NCBI RefSeq assembly: GCF_016495725.1
Contig: NZ_CP054705.1
Span: 620,001 to 684,000, forward strand
From: Salicibibacter cibarius
Lineage (GTDB): Bacteria > Bacillota > Bacilli > Bacillales > Marinococcaceae
Length of the DNA: 64,000 bases
Direction: 5' to 3'
This document shows positions 8,465-17,618 of this stretch, in pieces. Position 1 is the first letter of the stretch, and the number at the start of each line of letters is the position of its first letter. The translations under genes were made by a program, and so were the position numbers. The notes under the pieces are model-generated. The model was not told the DNA's origin and did no database searches. It worked only from the letters and a program-made list of their open reading frames with translations.

Positions 8465-9745
8465 ATGGAAGTACTTGCATTAATTGGATTTATCATTTTG
8501 TTGCTTCTAGGTGTACCTATTGCACTTGTACTGGGTTTTACATCTATAATGTTAATTTTGATAGATGGCGATTTTAGTATGCTCAATTCTATGCCACAAA
8601 TGGCATTCTCTGGTACCCAAAATTTTGGTTTGCTTGCTATTCCATTATTTATTCTAGTTGGTGAGTTGATGAGTTATGGGGGGATAACCCCACGCTTAAT
8701 CAAATTTTGTAACGAGGTTATAGGGCACTTTCGTGGTGGATTAGCCTATGTAAACGTGGCTGCGAATATGTTCTTAGCATCAATTTTAGGATCAGCAAAT
8801 TCACAGAGTGCCGTCATGAGTCGAGTGATGGTTCCAGAAATGGAAAGGGAAGGATATAGGCGGGATTTTAGCGCTGGCTTGACGACTTCTTCGTCATTGA
8901 TTGGGTCGACACTTCCACCAAGTGTATCTTTTATAATATTTGGGGTTACAGGCGGTGTGTCCATCGCCGGCTTGTTCCTAGCAGGCATTGTTCCGAGTCT
9001 GTTACTTGGGCTTGCATTTGTCATTTACATATATATCTTATCGATTAAAGAAGATTTCCCTAAACAAGATAAAAAGACTTCTTTTATCCAAATATCAAAA
9101 TCTTTAATTAGGATTATCCCTGCAATTTCCATTCCTTTTATAATTATTTTTGGAATAATTTCAGGGATAATGACCATAACAGAATCAGCCGCTGTTGCTG
9201 CATTAATTGCTTTTCTTGTTGGTGTATTTCTTTATCGAGATTTAAAAATGAAGGATATACCGAAAATTCTTTTTCAAACAGTATCCAATTCAGCAATTGT
9301 TACATTTTTAGTCGCAATGGCTAGTATATTTGCCTGGATATTAACAAAAGAGAGGCTTCCTCAAATAATTGGAGAGGGACTGCAGACCGTTACCGAGAAC
9401 CCTCTTTTATTTTTACTATTGGTGAATGTCGTTTTACTATTGATAGGAATGATCATGGAAGGACTTGCAGCCATGATTATACTGATTCCTATTTTGCTTC
9501 CTGTTGCGATGGAATTGGGCATAGATCCTTTGCATTTTGGTGTCATTATGGTCTTTAACTTGGCATTAGGCTTGTTAACGCCACCAGTCGGCACGGCATT
9601 ATTTATTACTTCGTCAATAGCAAAAGTCAAATTGGAACATCTCATAATAAGGGTAATTCCATTCCTTATTATTGGTGTTATCTTGTTAATCTTAATCACT
9701 TATGTACCTGCTCTAAGCACATGGGTGCCAAGTTTACTAGAATAG
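8465..9745 (+). CDS. dctM: TRAP transporter large permease (DctM)
   Basis: Protein of 426 residues with about twelve hydrophobic segments. ATG 8465 is chosen because GGAGG lies at 8451-8455; the upstream in-frame TTG would lie before that site. Family motifs include FLLLGVPIA-like helix 1, the GSANSQSAVMSRVMVPEMEREGY loop and the LTPPVGTALF motif near the C-terminus. It is the ion-coupled transport subunit that pairs with DctQ and the lipoprotein DctP on either side. Confidence 0.93.
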   Translation: MEVLALIGFIILLLLGVPIALVLGFTSIMLILIDGDFSMLNSMPQMAFSGTQNFGLLAIPLFILVGELMSYGGITPRLIKFCNEVIGHFRGGLAYVNVAANMFLASILGSANSQSAVMSRVMVPEMEREGYRRDFSAGLTTSSSLIGSTLPPSVSFIIFGVTGGVSIAGLFLAGIVPSLLLGLAFVIYIYILSIKEDFPKQDKKTSFIQISKSLIRIIPAISIPFIIIFGIISGIMTITESAAVAALIAFLVGVFLYRDLKMKDIPKILFQTVSNSAIVTFLVAMASIFAWILTKERLPQIIGEGLQTVTENPLLFLLLVNVVLLLIGMIMEGLAAMIILIPILLPVAMELGIDPLHFGVIMVFNLALGLLTPPVGTALFITSSIAKVKLEHLIIRVIPFLIIGVILLILITYVPALSTWVPSLLE

Positions 9746-9802
9746 AGGACGAATGTGTGATCATTAACCTACAAATATGACTAAAATTGGGAGGTGGAAA
9801 AA

Positions 9803-10831
9803 ATGGATCGAAGACAATTGTTTGGTTTCTTCTTATTACTCTTGTTTATATCAGCTTGTGGTAATGAAGAGGCAAATGTTGAAACCGTGGACGCGACAAA
9901 TAATGGGGAGCAAAAAGTAATTACCCTTGGTCATGTGACAGCAGATGATCATATACTGCATTTAGCAGTTGAAAAATTTAAAGAGGAGGTTGAAGAAAGA
10001 TCAGATGGCTCAATGACAGTAGACATTTATCCACAGCAACAACTGGGAGGAGAAGCTGATATGATGGATCAGCTTCGAAACGGAACACTTGATATGGGTG
10101 CATTAACGATTGCTGAATTAACAGCTCGATCAGAAGCATTTAATGCTTGGTACATGCCTTATCTACTGGGTGGTTTGGATGCAACTGAGGAAATGCGTCA
10201 AACTGAAGAGGCAGATGAAATACTGCACTCATTAGACGATCATGAAGGGGTACACCCATTAAGTTATTATGTGATTGAAAACCGCCATGTTTTTTCTGTA
10301 GATGAACCAGTCACTACAATGGAAGACTTCAGAAATTTGCAGGTACGGATTCCGCCGGGAACAGCGATCGATGACTTCTATCAAAGGTTAGGGGCAACAC
10401 CTTCACCGGTGGAACAGCAAGAAGTATACACATCTCTTCAAACAGGTGTATTGGAGGCTGCTGATGTAGATGTGGATGCGGTTTTGGCCAACAGGTATCA
10501 TGAAGTTGGAGATCATGTAGCTATGACTGGTCATCATGATTGGGTGATAGGAGTGTTATATAGCCAACCTTTATGGGATCAGTTAACTGAAGAACAGCAA
10601 ACCATTGTTGAAGAGTCTATAGAAATTGCTGCGCAGTATTCCCATGAAATCAGTGGAGAGTTGCAAGATGAATATATCGAAAGAGCTCAGGAAGAAGGTG
10701 TAGAAATACACGAATTCGAAGATATGGATGAAATCACCGAAATAGCTGAAGAAATGCACGAGGATTATGCTACTGACAATGAGCTTATTGAAAATTTTAT
10801 TGAAAAAGCAAGAGAAATAGAGAATCATTAA
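9803..10831 (+). CDS. dctP: TRAP transporter solute-binding lipoprotein (DctP)
   Basis: Protein of 342 residues with a short lipoprotein signal ending in the lipobox ISAC (residues 17-20), then a low-complexity acidic linker and a DctP fold (TLGHVTADDHILHLAVEKF; GGEADMMDQLRNGTLDMG; VRIPPGTAIDDFYQRLGATP). The arginine in the LQVRIP segment is the usual carboxylate-binding residue of DctP proteins, so an organic acid ligand is expected. The start ATG 9803 follows GGGAGG; an in-frame GTG at 9794 overlaps that site and is rejected. The very acidic composition suits a salt-adapted extracellular protein. Confidence 0.92.
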   Translation: MDRRQLFGFFLLLLFISACGNEEANVETVDATNNGEQKVITLGHVTADDHILHLAVEKFKEEVEERSDGSMTVDIYPQQQLGGEADMMDQLRNGTLDMGALTIAELTARSEAFNAWYMPYLLGGLDATEEMRQTEEADEILHSLDDHEGVHPLSYYVIENRHVFSVDEPVTTMEDFRNLQVRIPPGTAIDDFYQRLGATPSPVEQQEVYTSLQTGVLEAADVDVDAVLANRYHEVGDHVAMTGHHDWVIGVLYSQPLWDQLTEEQQTIVEESIEIAAQYSHEISGELQDEYIERAQEEGVEIHEFEDMDEITEIAEEMHEDYATDNELIENFIEKAREIENH

Positions 10832-10855
10832 AATTTAGTAAAAGGGATGATACTT

Positions 10856-11611
10856 ATGAAAAATAATTATCGTGTAGGTCTTATTGTACCTAGCTCAAAT
10901 ACTACAATGGAAACAGAAATACCCGCCATGTTGAATCGACGAGTAAAAGAAGGATACGAAGGATATTTTACTTTTCACTCTAGTCGTATGCGAATGAAAA
11001 ACGTAGACAAAGATGAGCTCACAAGAATGGATAAGGATAGTGAAAGGTGCGCTGTTGAATTATCAGATGCTAAATGTGACGTGCTTGCTTATGCCTGTTT
11101 AGTCGCAATAATGTGCCAAGGTCCTGGATACCATCAAATTTCGGAAGATAAATTGACGAAAGTGACTGAAGAAAATGGGGGTCCAACAAATGTTGTTAGT
11201 AGTGCCGGGGCGCTAATTCAAGGAATCAAGGAATTAAAATCTAAAAAAGTGGCTATTATAACTCCATATATGAAGCCTTTGACAAATCAGGTTATCGATT
11301 ATATTGAATCAGCAGATATACAGGTAACAGATTCTATTAGTCTGGAAGTAAGTGATAATATAGCAGTAGGTCAACTTGATCCTTTTAATTTGATTAATAT
11401 TGTGGATGATCTAGATCACAGTGAAGCGGATGCGGTTGTCCTTTCTGCTTGCGTACAAATGCCTTCACTATCAGCAATTCAAAAAGTGGAGGATAAAATA
11501 GGAAAGCCTGTTTTATCGGCAGGGACGGCTACCGTGCATCAGATTTTAAAAAGTCTTGATCTGAAACCTGTTGTACCTGATGCTGGGCATTTGTTGTCTC
11601 GAGGTTACTAA
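10856..11611 (+). CDS. Maleate isomerase-like Asp/Glu racemase superfamily enzyme
   Basis: Protein of 251 residues. Start ATG 10856 is preferred to ATG 10847 because the AAAGGG site is well spaced only for the former. The N-terminal PSSNTTMETEIP motif and the two catalytic cysteines (C81 in YACLVAIM and C199 in LSACVQMPS) match maleate cis-trans isomerases and arylmalonate decarboxylase relatives. Maleate isomerase converts maleate to fumarate, the last step of nicotinate and related pyridine catabolism through maleamate. It is the last gene of the run starting at 104. If this is its activity, the island would end in fumarate. Other members act on hydantoins or malonates, so the substrate is not certain. 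Confidence 0.78.
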   Translation: MKNNYRVGLIVPSSNTTMETEIPAMLNRRVKEGYEGYFTFHSSRMRMKNVDKDELTRMDKDSERCAVELSDAKCDVLAYACLVAIMCQGPGYHQISEDKLTKVTEENGGPTNVVSSAGALIQGIKELKSKKVAIITPYMKPLTNQVIDYIESADIQVTDSISLEVSDNIAVGQLDPFNLINIVDDLDHSEADAVVLSACVQMPSLSAIQKVEDKIGKPVLSAGTATVHQILKSLDLKPVVPDAGHLLSRGY

Positions 11612-11631
11612 AATAATTAGTTCTATTTAAT

Positions 11632-11714
11632 GTACCATATGAATGCGGGACACAAACCTTGAAGTAATATTCAATTATGTCAAAAATAGGTGTCTACTAG
11701 TATTCATATGGTAC
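11632..11714. repeat. Nested inverted repeats in the intergenic gap
   Basis: A perfect 13-base inverted repeat (GTACCATATGAAT at 11632-11644 and its complement at 11702-11714) encloses a second perfect 5-base pair of arms (GACAC at 11649-11653 and GTGTC at 11690-11694). It lies in the 178-base gap between the isomerase gene and the BenE-like gene. There is no T-tract, so it is not an ordinary terminator; it could be an operator, a folded leader or a small mobile remnant. Confidence 0.6.
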
Positions 11715-11789
11715 TCTTTCAAAGCAAAAAAATTATGCTATGCAGGAATAACGTATTAGTTATTTGTATTAATTTGGAGAGGGCATGAA

Positions 11790-12998
11790 ATGAGAATTAT
11801 TACTAAAACCAAATATGATAAAGATCCATCCACTAGAAGTTTTCTGAAAGACTTAACTACATCAAACATTTCTGCAGGCATGATATCAGGGACATTAGCT
11901 ATTGCAGGTCCCCCTGTTATTATTCTTGAAGCAGCTGCAGCCGGAAATTTTACTTATGAACAAACTATATCCTGGATCTTTTCCGTATATTTTTTTGGCG
12001 CCTTATTCGGTATTATCTTGTCTATGTATTATCGGATGCCAATTGTGGGGGCGCATTCCATTACAGGTGTCGCTTTTCTGGTCATGGTCACCCCTCAGTT
12101 TAGCTATTCTGAACTAATTGGGGGGTATATATTATCTGGTATTATCATTTTTCTAGTTGGGGTTACTAGCTTTTTTACAAAGATCATGAGTTGGATCCCG
12201 AAGGAAATAGTCTCAGCAATGTTGGCAGGTATAATTGCTACTTATGTTGTACGTCTAATCCCTGCTTTACAAGATATGCCAATTGTTGGATTTTCAGCAC
12301 TATTTGTTTTTTTTATGCTAAAAAAATGGGATATTCGTATTCCACCAGTGCTAGGTGCAGTAGCTACAGCACTAATTGTTTTATTAATCACACACGATAT
12401 TCAAGCGTATTCTTTAGGGACGTCATATGTAATGCCTACTATTCAGATACCAGAGTTTTCTTTGCTTGGCGCTATTTCGATATCGATCCCTTTGGCTTTG
12501 TTGATATTAAGTAATGATGCAACTCCTGGGATTGGCGCAGTTGAGCAAAATGGGTTTAAAGCGCCGACAAATCGTATTGTCTCCTTTAGTGGTATCTTCT
12601 CAGCTATTGCAGGTTTATTTGGTGGGCAGTCTGCGAATGTGGCTGGACTAATGTCTGCTATTTGTTCTGACGATGATGCTGGTAAAAAAGAAAAAAGGTA
12701 TATGGCATCTATTATATCTAGCATATTAATATTGATATTTGCCATTATGGCATGGAAATTAGTACCCTTTATCCAAGAATTACCTGAATCATTTACCTCA
12801 ATGTTAGCTGCATTCGTATTGATTGGTGTGCTCTCATCAAGTCTTAAAATGGGATTTTCAAATCGTCATTATGACTTGAGTGTGATTTTTGCTTTTTTAA
12901 TCTCTTTGTCTGGAGTTTCTTTTCTTTATCTTAGTTCACCAGTTTGGGCATTAATTGTCGGAACAATAATTGCAAAAACAACTGAAAAAGAAAAATAA
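11790..12998 (+). CDS. BenE-like benzoate/aromatic acid:H+ symporter
   Basis: Protein of 402 residues with about twelve hydrophobic segments. The segments SGMISGTLAIAGPPVIILEA, GAHSITGVAFL and FGGQSANVAGLMSAIC fit the BenE benzoate-transporter family, a relative of the xanthine/uracil permeases; the last motif corresponds to the conserved GG..a.ni.. loop. Start ATG 11790 follows GGAGAGG. It probably imports an aromatic or heteroaromatic carboxylate, consistent with the surrounding hydroxylase genes. A purine-type substrate cannot be excluded from sequence alone. Confidence 0.78.
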   Translation: MRIITKTKYDKDPSTRSFLKDLTTSNISAGMISGTLAIAGPPVIILEAAAAGNFTYEQTISWIFSVYFFGALFGIILSMYYRMPIVGAHSITGVAFLVMVTPQFSYSELIGGYILSGIIIFLVGVTSFFTKIMSWIPKEIVSAMLAGIIATYVVRLIPALQDMPIVGFSALFVFFMLKKWDIRIPPVLGAVATALIVLLITHDIQAYSLGTSYVMPTIQIPEFSLLGAISISIPLALLILSNDATPGIGAVEQNGFKAPTNRIVSFSGIFSAIAGLFGGQSANVAGLMSAICSDDDAGKKEKRYMASIISSILILIFAIMAWKLVPFIQELPESFTSMLAAFVLIGVLSSSLKMGFSNRHYDLSVIFAFLISLSGVSFLYLSSPVWALIVGTIIAKTTEKEK

Positions 12999-13037
12999 AT
13001 TGGCTGGGCTATATGGAAAGGATAAGCAGGTGGTCAA

Positions 13038-13961
13038 TTGGGGATATTATTTGCTTTTTTAAGTGCGTTATCGTTTGCTGTTAGTAATATAATGGTGAAA
13101 AAAGGGATTGAGAAAAGTAGTGGAGAAAGTAACGGTTATTTTGTTGTTATTTTAATTAATGTCTTCTTACTGGGTCTTGTTTTTTTAGTTCCTCTAACTT
13201 TGGGTATGTATGAATTCGTGTTTACGTGGGATGGTTTCCTTTTGTTTGTTCTGGCCGGTTTGTTTACATCTGGTTTGGGGCGATTTGCATTATTCAAAAG
13301 CATAAATCACATAGGTCCATCTAGAGCTTCGGCCATTAAAAATGCCGCTCCAATCTTCACTATTATTTATGCTCTTCTATTACTGGGAGAAACATTAAAC
13401 TTTCTATCGATTCTTGGAATATTATTATTAATTGGCGCCATTATGTTACAAGGGTTGATTATATTTTTTCAAAGTAAACAGAATTCACAAACTCAGGATG
13501 TTCATTATGATAACATGCGGGGACAGTGGTTAGGCTACTTAATTGGTATAAGCGCTGCTATATGTTTTGGCATAGGTTTAGCAATTAGAGGGCAAGGACT
13601 AATTTACCTCAATAATGCTTATTTTGGTGCCTGGGTGGGGGCTATTACTGCTTTTGTATTCATTTTCCTGTATGAAGCAGTACGAGGTAATATTGGTCAT
13701 GTTCTTTATACTCATTTCAAATCTTTTAACGCTTATTTTTTAGGTGCAGGTATATTAACTAGTTTAGGGCCTCTTTTCTTCTTTATAGCCGCTAGTCACA
13801 CTCAAGTATCATATGTAAGTGTAATCGCTGGAACAGAGCCCGTATTAACAATCCTTGTTAGTTTAATCATATTAAGGAATCAGGAGATGTTAACAAAATT
13901 CACCATTATAGTAGTCTTGCTCGTTTTATCGGGAACAGCAATGATCGTATTAGCGACATAG
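13038..13961 (+). CDS. EamA/DMT-family transporter
   Basis: Protein of 307 residues with ten predicted hydrophobic segments arranged as two five-helix EamA repeats (first repeat about 1-140, second about 165-307), ending SGTAMIVLAT. The start is taken as TTG 13038 with AGGTGG just upstream; no better ATG exists near it. DMT-family proteins export or import small metabolites; the substrate is unknown. The last 27 bases before the stop codon are repeated exactly 8.2 kb downstream at 22154-22180, on the far side of the insertion-sequence block. Confidence 0.85.
   Translation: MGILFAFLSALSFAVSNIMVKKGIEKSSGESNGYFVVILINVFLLGLVFLVPLTLGMYEFVFTWDGFLLFVLAGLFTSGLGRFALFKSINHIGPSRASAIKNAAPIFTIIYALLLLGETLNFLSILGILLLIGAIMLQGLIIFFQSKQNSQTQDVHYDNMRGQWLGYLIGISAAICFGIGLAIRGQGLIYLNNAYFGAWVGAITAFVFIFLYEAVRGNIGHVLYTHFKSFNAYFLGAGILTSLGPLFFFIAASHTQVSYVSVIAGTEPVLTILVSLIILRNQEMLTKFTIIVVLLVLSGTAMIVLAT
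13934..13960 (+). repeat. 27-bp direct repeat, copy 1 (end of eamA)
   Basis: These 27 bases, which encode the end of the EamA protein (TAMIVLAT and the first two bases of the stop codon), are identical to 22154-22180. The pair brackets the whole insertion-sequence and tctA block. It is too long for a target-site duplication of the IS families seen here and is more like the trace of a recombination or duplication event. Confidence 0.85.
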
Positions 13962-14182
13962 TTTAATATTTCAATGTGCCACAATAGCATTGCATTAATT
14001 AAGATTGAGTAATCAAAAGGGACATATAAAAATCAAGTGTTTTTAATGCAAAAAATCCTTTATAATGGAAAGACGGGTGGTATACTGTCCAAATCCAATA
14101 TAAAGGATCTTAATATGGAAAGAATACTCTACTTTCATCATTTGGTAAATGGATAGCTCCAATAGATTTTGACCTATTATAT

Positions 14183-15161
14183 CAGGCGCGTTGATTTACC
14201 ATAAAGAAAGTTCCTTCTACGTAGGAGTCATATTTTCCCTTTCACTTAGAAATTGAGCCAAGTTATTTGCGATATCCAAAGGCAATATACCAAGGATCAA
14301 TTCCCTTGCAAACTGAATAAACGTACGACGGGTTACCCTCCATTCGGGAGCCAACTGGTTGTATATAAATCGAAGGACCATGAAAACCCTGGAATGGTCA
14401 GAAGTCACACGTGGGATAGGCTCTCTCATTGGTATAGATAGACTTTTTCAGACCGAATCACAAAGCCTTTGTCATCGTCTTCAAGGCCATCGAAATCACA
14501 GATGGTGGCATAGGCCTGATCTCGAACAGACGTGACCAACTGGTGGGCAAATGAATCAGCAGCGGCCGCGTCAAGCGTCAACCCTTTGGAAGCCTCTACT
14601 TGGATCGGAAGCAGCGTATCCACCCGGAAAAATGTTTTAACGCCGGAACGTTTTCCGTGATAAGGCGCCCAAGGAAGCCGGTTTTCGCCTACAGTCATCG
14701 TTTTGGAATCAAGCGCGGCCAACGAAACCGGTAAGTCTAGAGAACGACGGGTCTCGCGATTGAAACGGGAACCTAAAACTCCAGTATCTCTTTGACGGCT
14801 TCATAGGGAAGGATGCGAGCTTTTTTCGCTAACACCGTATGAACAACGGTGTTGAGGTTCGGTTCAAATTTGAGTTTGTTCTCACTGTCACGGTAGTTTT
14901 GCCATTGTTCGCTTGATACCAGTAACCAAAAGAAAATATGATCGGGGCCCTTCCATCTTCGTCCGACCTCATCGTAGTCGTGAGAACGAAGAATAGTCTC
15001 GATTTCTTCTATCGATATAAAGGATTTAAAGACGTCTAAAAGTGTGTTAGATTGTACCATGAAGGCATCGTTCCTTTGGTAGAGTTTACCTTTATGGTAG
15101 TAGCGGTGCCTTCATTTTTTAAGTATTTTGTTTGGATAATTTTGGCTAATCAACGCGCCTG
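14183..15161 (-). mobile_element. Internally deleted IS4-type element nested in element A (element B)
   Basis: Perfect 14-base terminal inverted repeats, CAGGCGCGTTGATT at 14183-14196 and its complement at 15148-15161, are flanked by a perfect 9-base target duplication CTATTATAT (14174-14182 and 15162-15170). Removing the element and one duplicate restores the reading frame of element A's transposase (LLYEQVTK), which proves insertion into A. At 979 bases it is much shorter than a full IS4-type element and contains only transposase fragments on the minus strand. Confidence 0.9.
14217..15060 (-). pseudogene. IS4-family transposase remnant of element B
   Basis: Minus-strand pieces, read from 15060 downward. 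First an N-terminal fragment (MVQSNTLLDVFKSFISIEEI to EAVKEILEF, then a stop), next a central fragment (ALDSKTMTVGENRLPWAPYH, the DDE-fold catalytic-core type, with GVKTFFRVDTLLP), and last a C-terminal fragment ending LSERENMTPT. The pieces lie in different frames and the middle of the protein is missing, so the gene cannot make a full transposase. It could still be moved in trans because both ends are intact. Confidence 0.85.
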
Positions 15162-15440
15162 CTATTATATGAACAAGTCACCAAGCTCAAACTCGACTAT
15201 TACACGAAAAAGCTGATGACCGAAGCATATTTGAAACTAATGCTTCTGGCTCACCTGGACGAATGGGACGGTCGGCATGAGATAAGTGACGCAATGGTGG
15301 ATGACGATCTACAAAAAATTGGCTTTGAATCCATCAGTGTATCTCAGTTATCTTGCCGAAATAATGAGATCCCCGCAGACGTGTTAGCGAGGCTCTTTTT
15401 TCACCTGGTAGGGAAGATAAAGAGTTCCACGCCACGTTGA
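15162..15440 (+). pseudogene. Transposase fragment of element A, continued
   Basis: After the element B target duplication the frame reads LLYEQVTKLKLDYYTKKLMTE and then LLAHLDEWDGRHEISDAM and SVSQLSCRNNEIPADVLARL, ending at a stop at 15438-15440. This is the N-terminal domain of an IS4-type transposase of the kind with a DUF4372 N-terminal domain. The catalytic DDE region that should follow is not found, so the gene is truncated. Confidence 0.75.
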
Positions 15441-15789
15441 ACACATCGATGCCGTTTATCTTGATACCCTTTTTGACGCACGAGTTGATTCCTAACTTCT
15501 TGGACGGTCATTCTGGTATATAGATTCGTCGTGTTGAAACTGCGTTTATCGGAGCCTTTTAATTTGTGGACCCGTCTCGATCATAATATCTTTGAAGCCG
15601 TTAAAAAATTTCCGTATCATGGTACCGGTATCTTTTGTTGTTTTTGGTTGTGATACCACCATTAAAACATATACAAGGGATACTTTTGTAATTTAATACC
15701 AAAAGTGACTAATTATTTTTTGGACATGCCTAAAAACACTTGATTTTTAAACTTTATATGTCTTTTGATTATTCAATTTTAATTAATGC

Positions 15790-16612
15790 AATGCTAGTGG
15801 CGGCTACTAAAACGTTCGGTCGTATGCTGTTGTGGTTAGACCTCTATTTTCTCACTGTTCCTGCGCTTAAACGGTGGGTCCGGTGGAATCAATCAGGAGA
15901 CGGCCATATGCATATCGTGACACAAGCCAAGTCAAATGCGGTGGCCTATGAACCCCTCCCGCCCGAAAGGAAGGACGAGGGCGTCCGCGAAAGAAGGGCG
16001 CTGTCGTCAAATTGAAGGACCTCTTCAAAACCCGCGCATCCGAGTTTGAAACGGCCACCGTCACCCTGTACGGCAAGGAAGAGACTGTGCACTATCTCTG
16101 TCTGGATTTGCTATGGGGCAAAGGGCTTTATCAGGAACTACGCTTTGCCCTGGTGAACTATAACGGGCGGTTGGCGATTCTGGTGAGCGCCGACCGGACG
16201 TTTGCTGCCACGGACATTATCCACCTGTATGGGTACCGGTTCAAAATCGAGGGGATGTTCTCTGAAATGAAACAGGCCATTGGTGGATTTGGCTACCGGT
16301 TTTGGAGTAAAACCATCCCCAAGTGAACCGGTATCGGAAAAAGGACCCACTTCCTCTGGAACATGTGGTCATTGAGAAGGACAGAGGAAACATCCGCTTA
16401 ACGATCAAAGCCATCGAAGGTTTCGTCATGTGCATTGCTATTGGTCTCTTGCAACTTATCGCGGTGCGCTATTCCCATCGTGTGCCAAGCTTCTTCACGG
16501 ACGCTTTCGAAGAACGTCGTCTCCGAGGCCACAGTTATGGCTTATTTACGCCGATCTATTTTTCGCATGTTTGCGCGAAACCCGCATTTACCCATAATGA
16601 AGAAATTATTAA
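15790..16612 (+). pseudogene. Third DDE transposase remnant (element C), truncated and frameshifted
   Basis: Three consecutive frames together give a transposase C-terminal two-thirds: ATKTFGRMLLWLDLYFLTVP to QAKSNAVAYEPLPPERK, then a frame change near 16,000 into LKDLFKTRASEFETATVTLY and YRFKIEGMFSEMKQAIGGFG, then another change into NRYRKKDPLPLEHVV and ending AYLRRSIFRMFARNPHLPIM. The YRFKIEGMFSEMKQ segment with its glutamate resembles the last DDE-motif region. The 5' part is missing because element A adjoins it at about 15.79 kb. Its 3' end is joined directly to the tctA fragment. Confidence 0.8.
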
Positions 16613-17373
16613 GGATACTGGTATTAATATTAAACAAATTTACTCAGGACTCAAGTTACCATTTAAATATATAAAAACTCTGTTTCAATCTACTGTATTG
16701 GGAATTGGAATTGGTTTGGTCCCAGGAGCTGGCGGATCTGTAGCTTCATTTGCTTCATATTTTGTAGCAAAAAGCACTTCCAAAGTTAAAGAAGCTTTTG
16801 GGAAGGGGACTCCAGAGGGAATTGTGGCTCCTGAATCAGCAAACAATTCCACCACAGGTGGAGTTTTAATGACTACATTAGCCTTAGGATTACCCGCAAC
16901 TGTTACAACTGCAGTTTTGCTGGGTGCCTTAACTATGCAAGGTATGGTTCCTGGGCCTCGTTTTATTGAAACACAAGGCGAACTGGTATATGGATTAATC
17001 CTAGCTTGTCTTCTGGCTCAGATATTGATGCTATTTTTTGCCTCAGGTGTTGCCATGGGTTTGACTGGAGCTTTATCAGTTAAAACTGCATATTTAATTC
17101 CTATATTATTAGTGTTTTCAATGGTTGGTTCATTCGCTACTAGGAATGCAACTTTTGATCTTTGGGTGATGCTCATCTTTGGATTCTTAGGCTATTTGGT
17201 TAAAAAGTATAGATATTCGATTGAAGCTTTACTACTTGGTTTAATACTTGGTCCGCTTGCTAATCAAGAATTGGTACGTATCCTTCAAATTTATGGAAGT
17301 GACTCATTATGGGTGTTTTTTACAAGGCTCTTATCTTTAAGTATGGTAATAATCATTTTTATATTTTTAACAA
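16603..17373 (+). pseudogene. tctA: tctA-like permease gene, 5'-truncated and interrupted
   Basis: The frame from about 16,603 encodes the C-terminal half of a TctA-type permease of the tripartite tricarboxylate transport family. Hallmarks are GLVPGAGGSVASFASY, the KVKEAFGKGTPEGIVAPESA loop with NNSTTGG, LGLPATVTTAVLLGALTMQG and LLLGLILGPLANQELVRILQ. TctA proteins are normally about 500 residues and only about 260 remain. The 5' half is replaced by transposase remnant C, with which the frame is accidentally fused. At 17373 the gene is cut by an IS4-family element. Its last codons resume at 21963 after the target duplication TTAACAA. Confidence 0.85.
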
Positions 17374-17618
17374 CTCAACTTTCGGACATGACTAACACTC
17401 GTAAACCACTGATATAAAGGGATTTAAGACTAATTCACCCTCGAGAAAGTAACGGTTTTTGAGTATTGCATTCGGTTTGTACCACCCTTGCAATCTTTTT
17501 TACCACCAAGTGCGGAGATATTTACCACTTATTGCGGAAGCCTTTACCAATACACCACCTCCTGTATACTTAATGGGCATGCCAAACGGCATGACATTAG
17601 GAATACAGGAGGTTTTTT

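Larger units (their letters stand above)
13986..15797 (+). mobile_element. Degenerate IS4-type element with long imperfect inverted ends (element A)
   Basis: The left end (13986-14050) and the complement of the right end (about 15727-15797) align over some 65 bases, for example TAGCATTGCATTAATTAA followed by ATTGA(G/A)TAATCAAAAG and later AATCAAGTGTTTTTA. Between them are pieces of a DDE transposase with an IAPIDFDLLY N-terminus (about 14150-14182) that continues as EQVTKLKLDYYTKKLM after the nested element B. A frameshift after the start and loss of the C-terminal half leave it inactive. Without element B it would be only about 0.8 kb. About 250 bases (15,440-15,690) show no recognisable coding. 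Confidence 0.7.

Noticed and set aside
17374-17417. C-terminus of TctA as TTQLSDMTNTRKPLI
   Set aside because: The bases are the inverted end of the IS4-family element; the true C-terminus resumes after 21,962.
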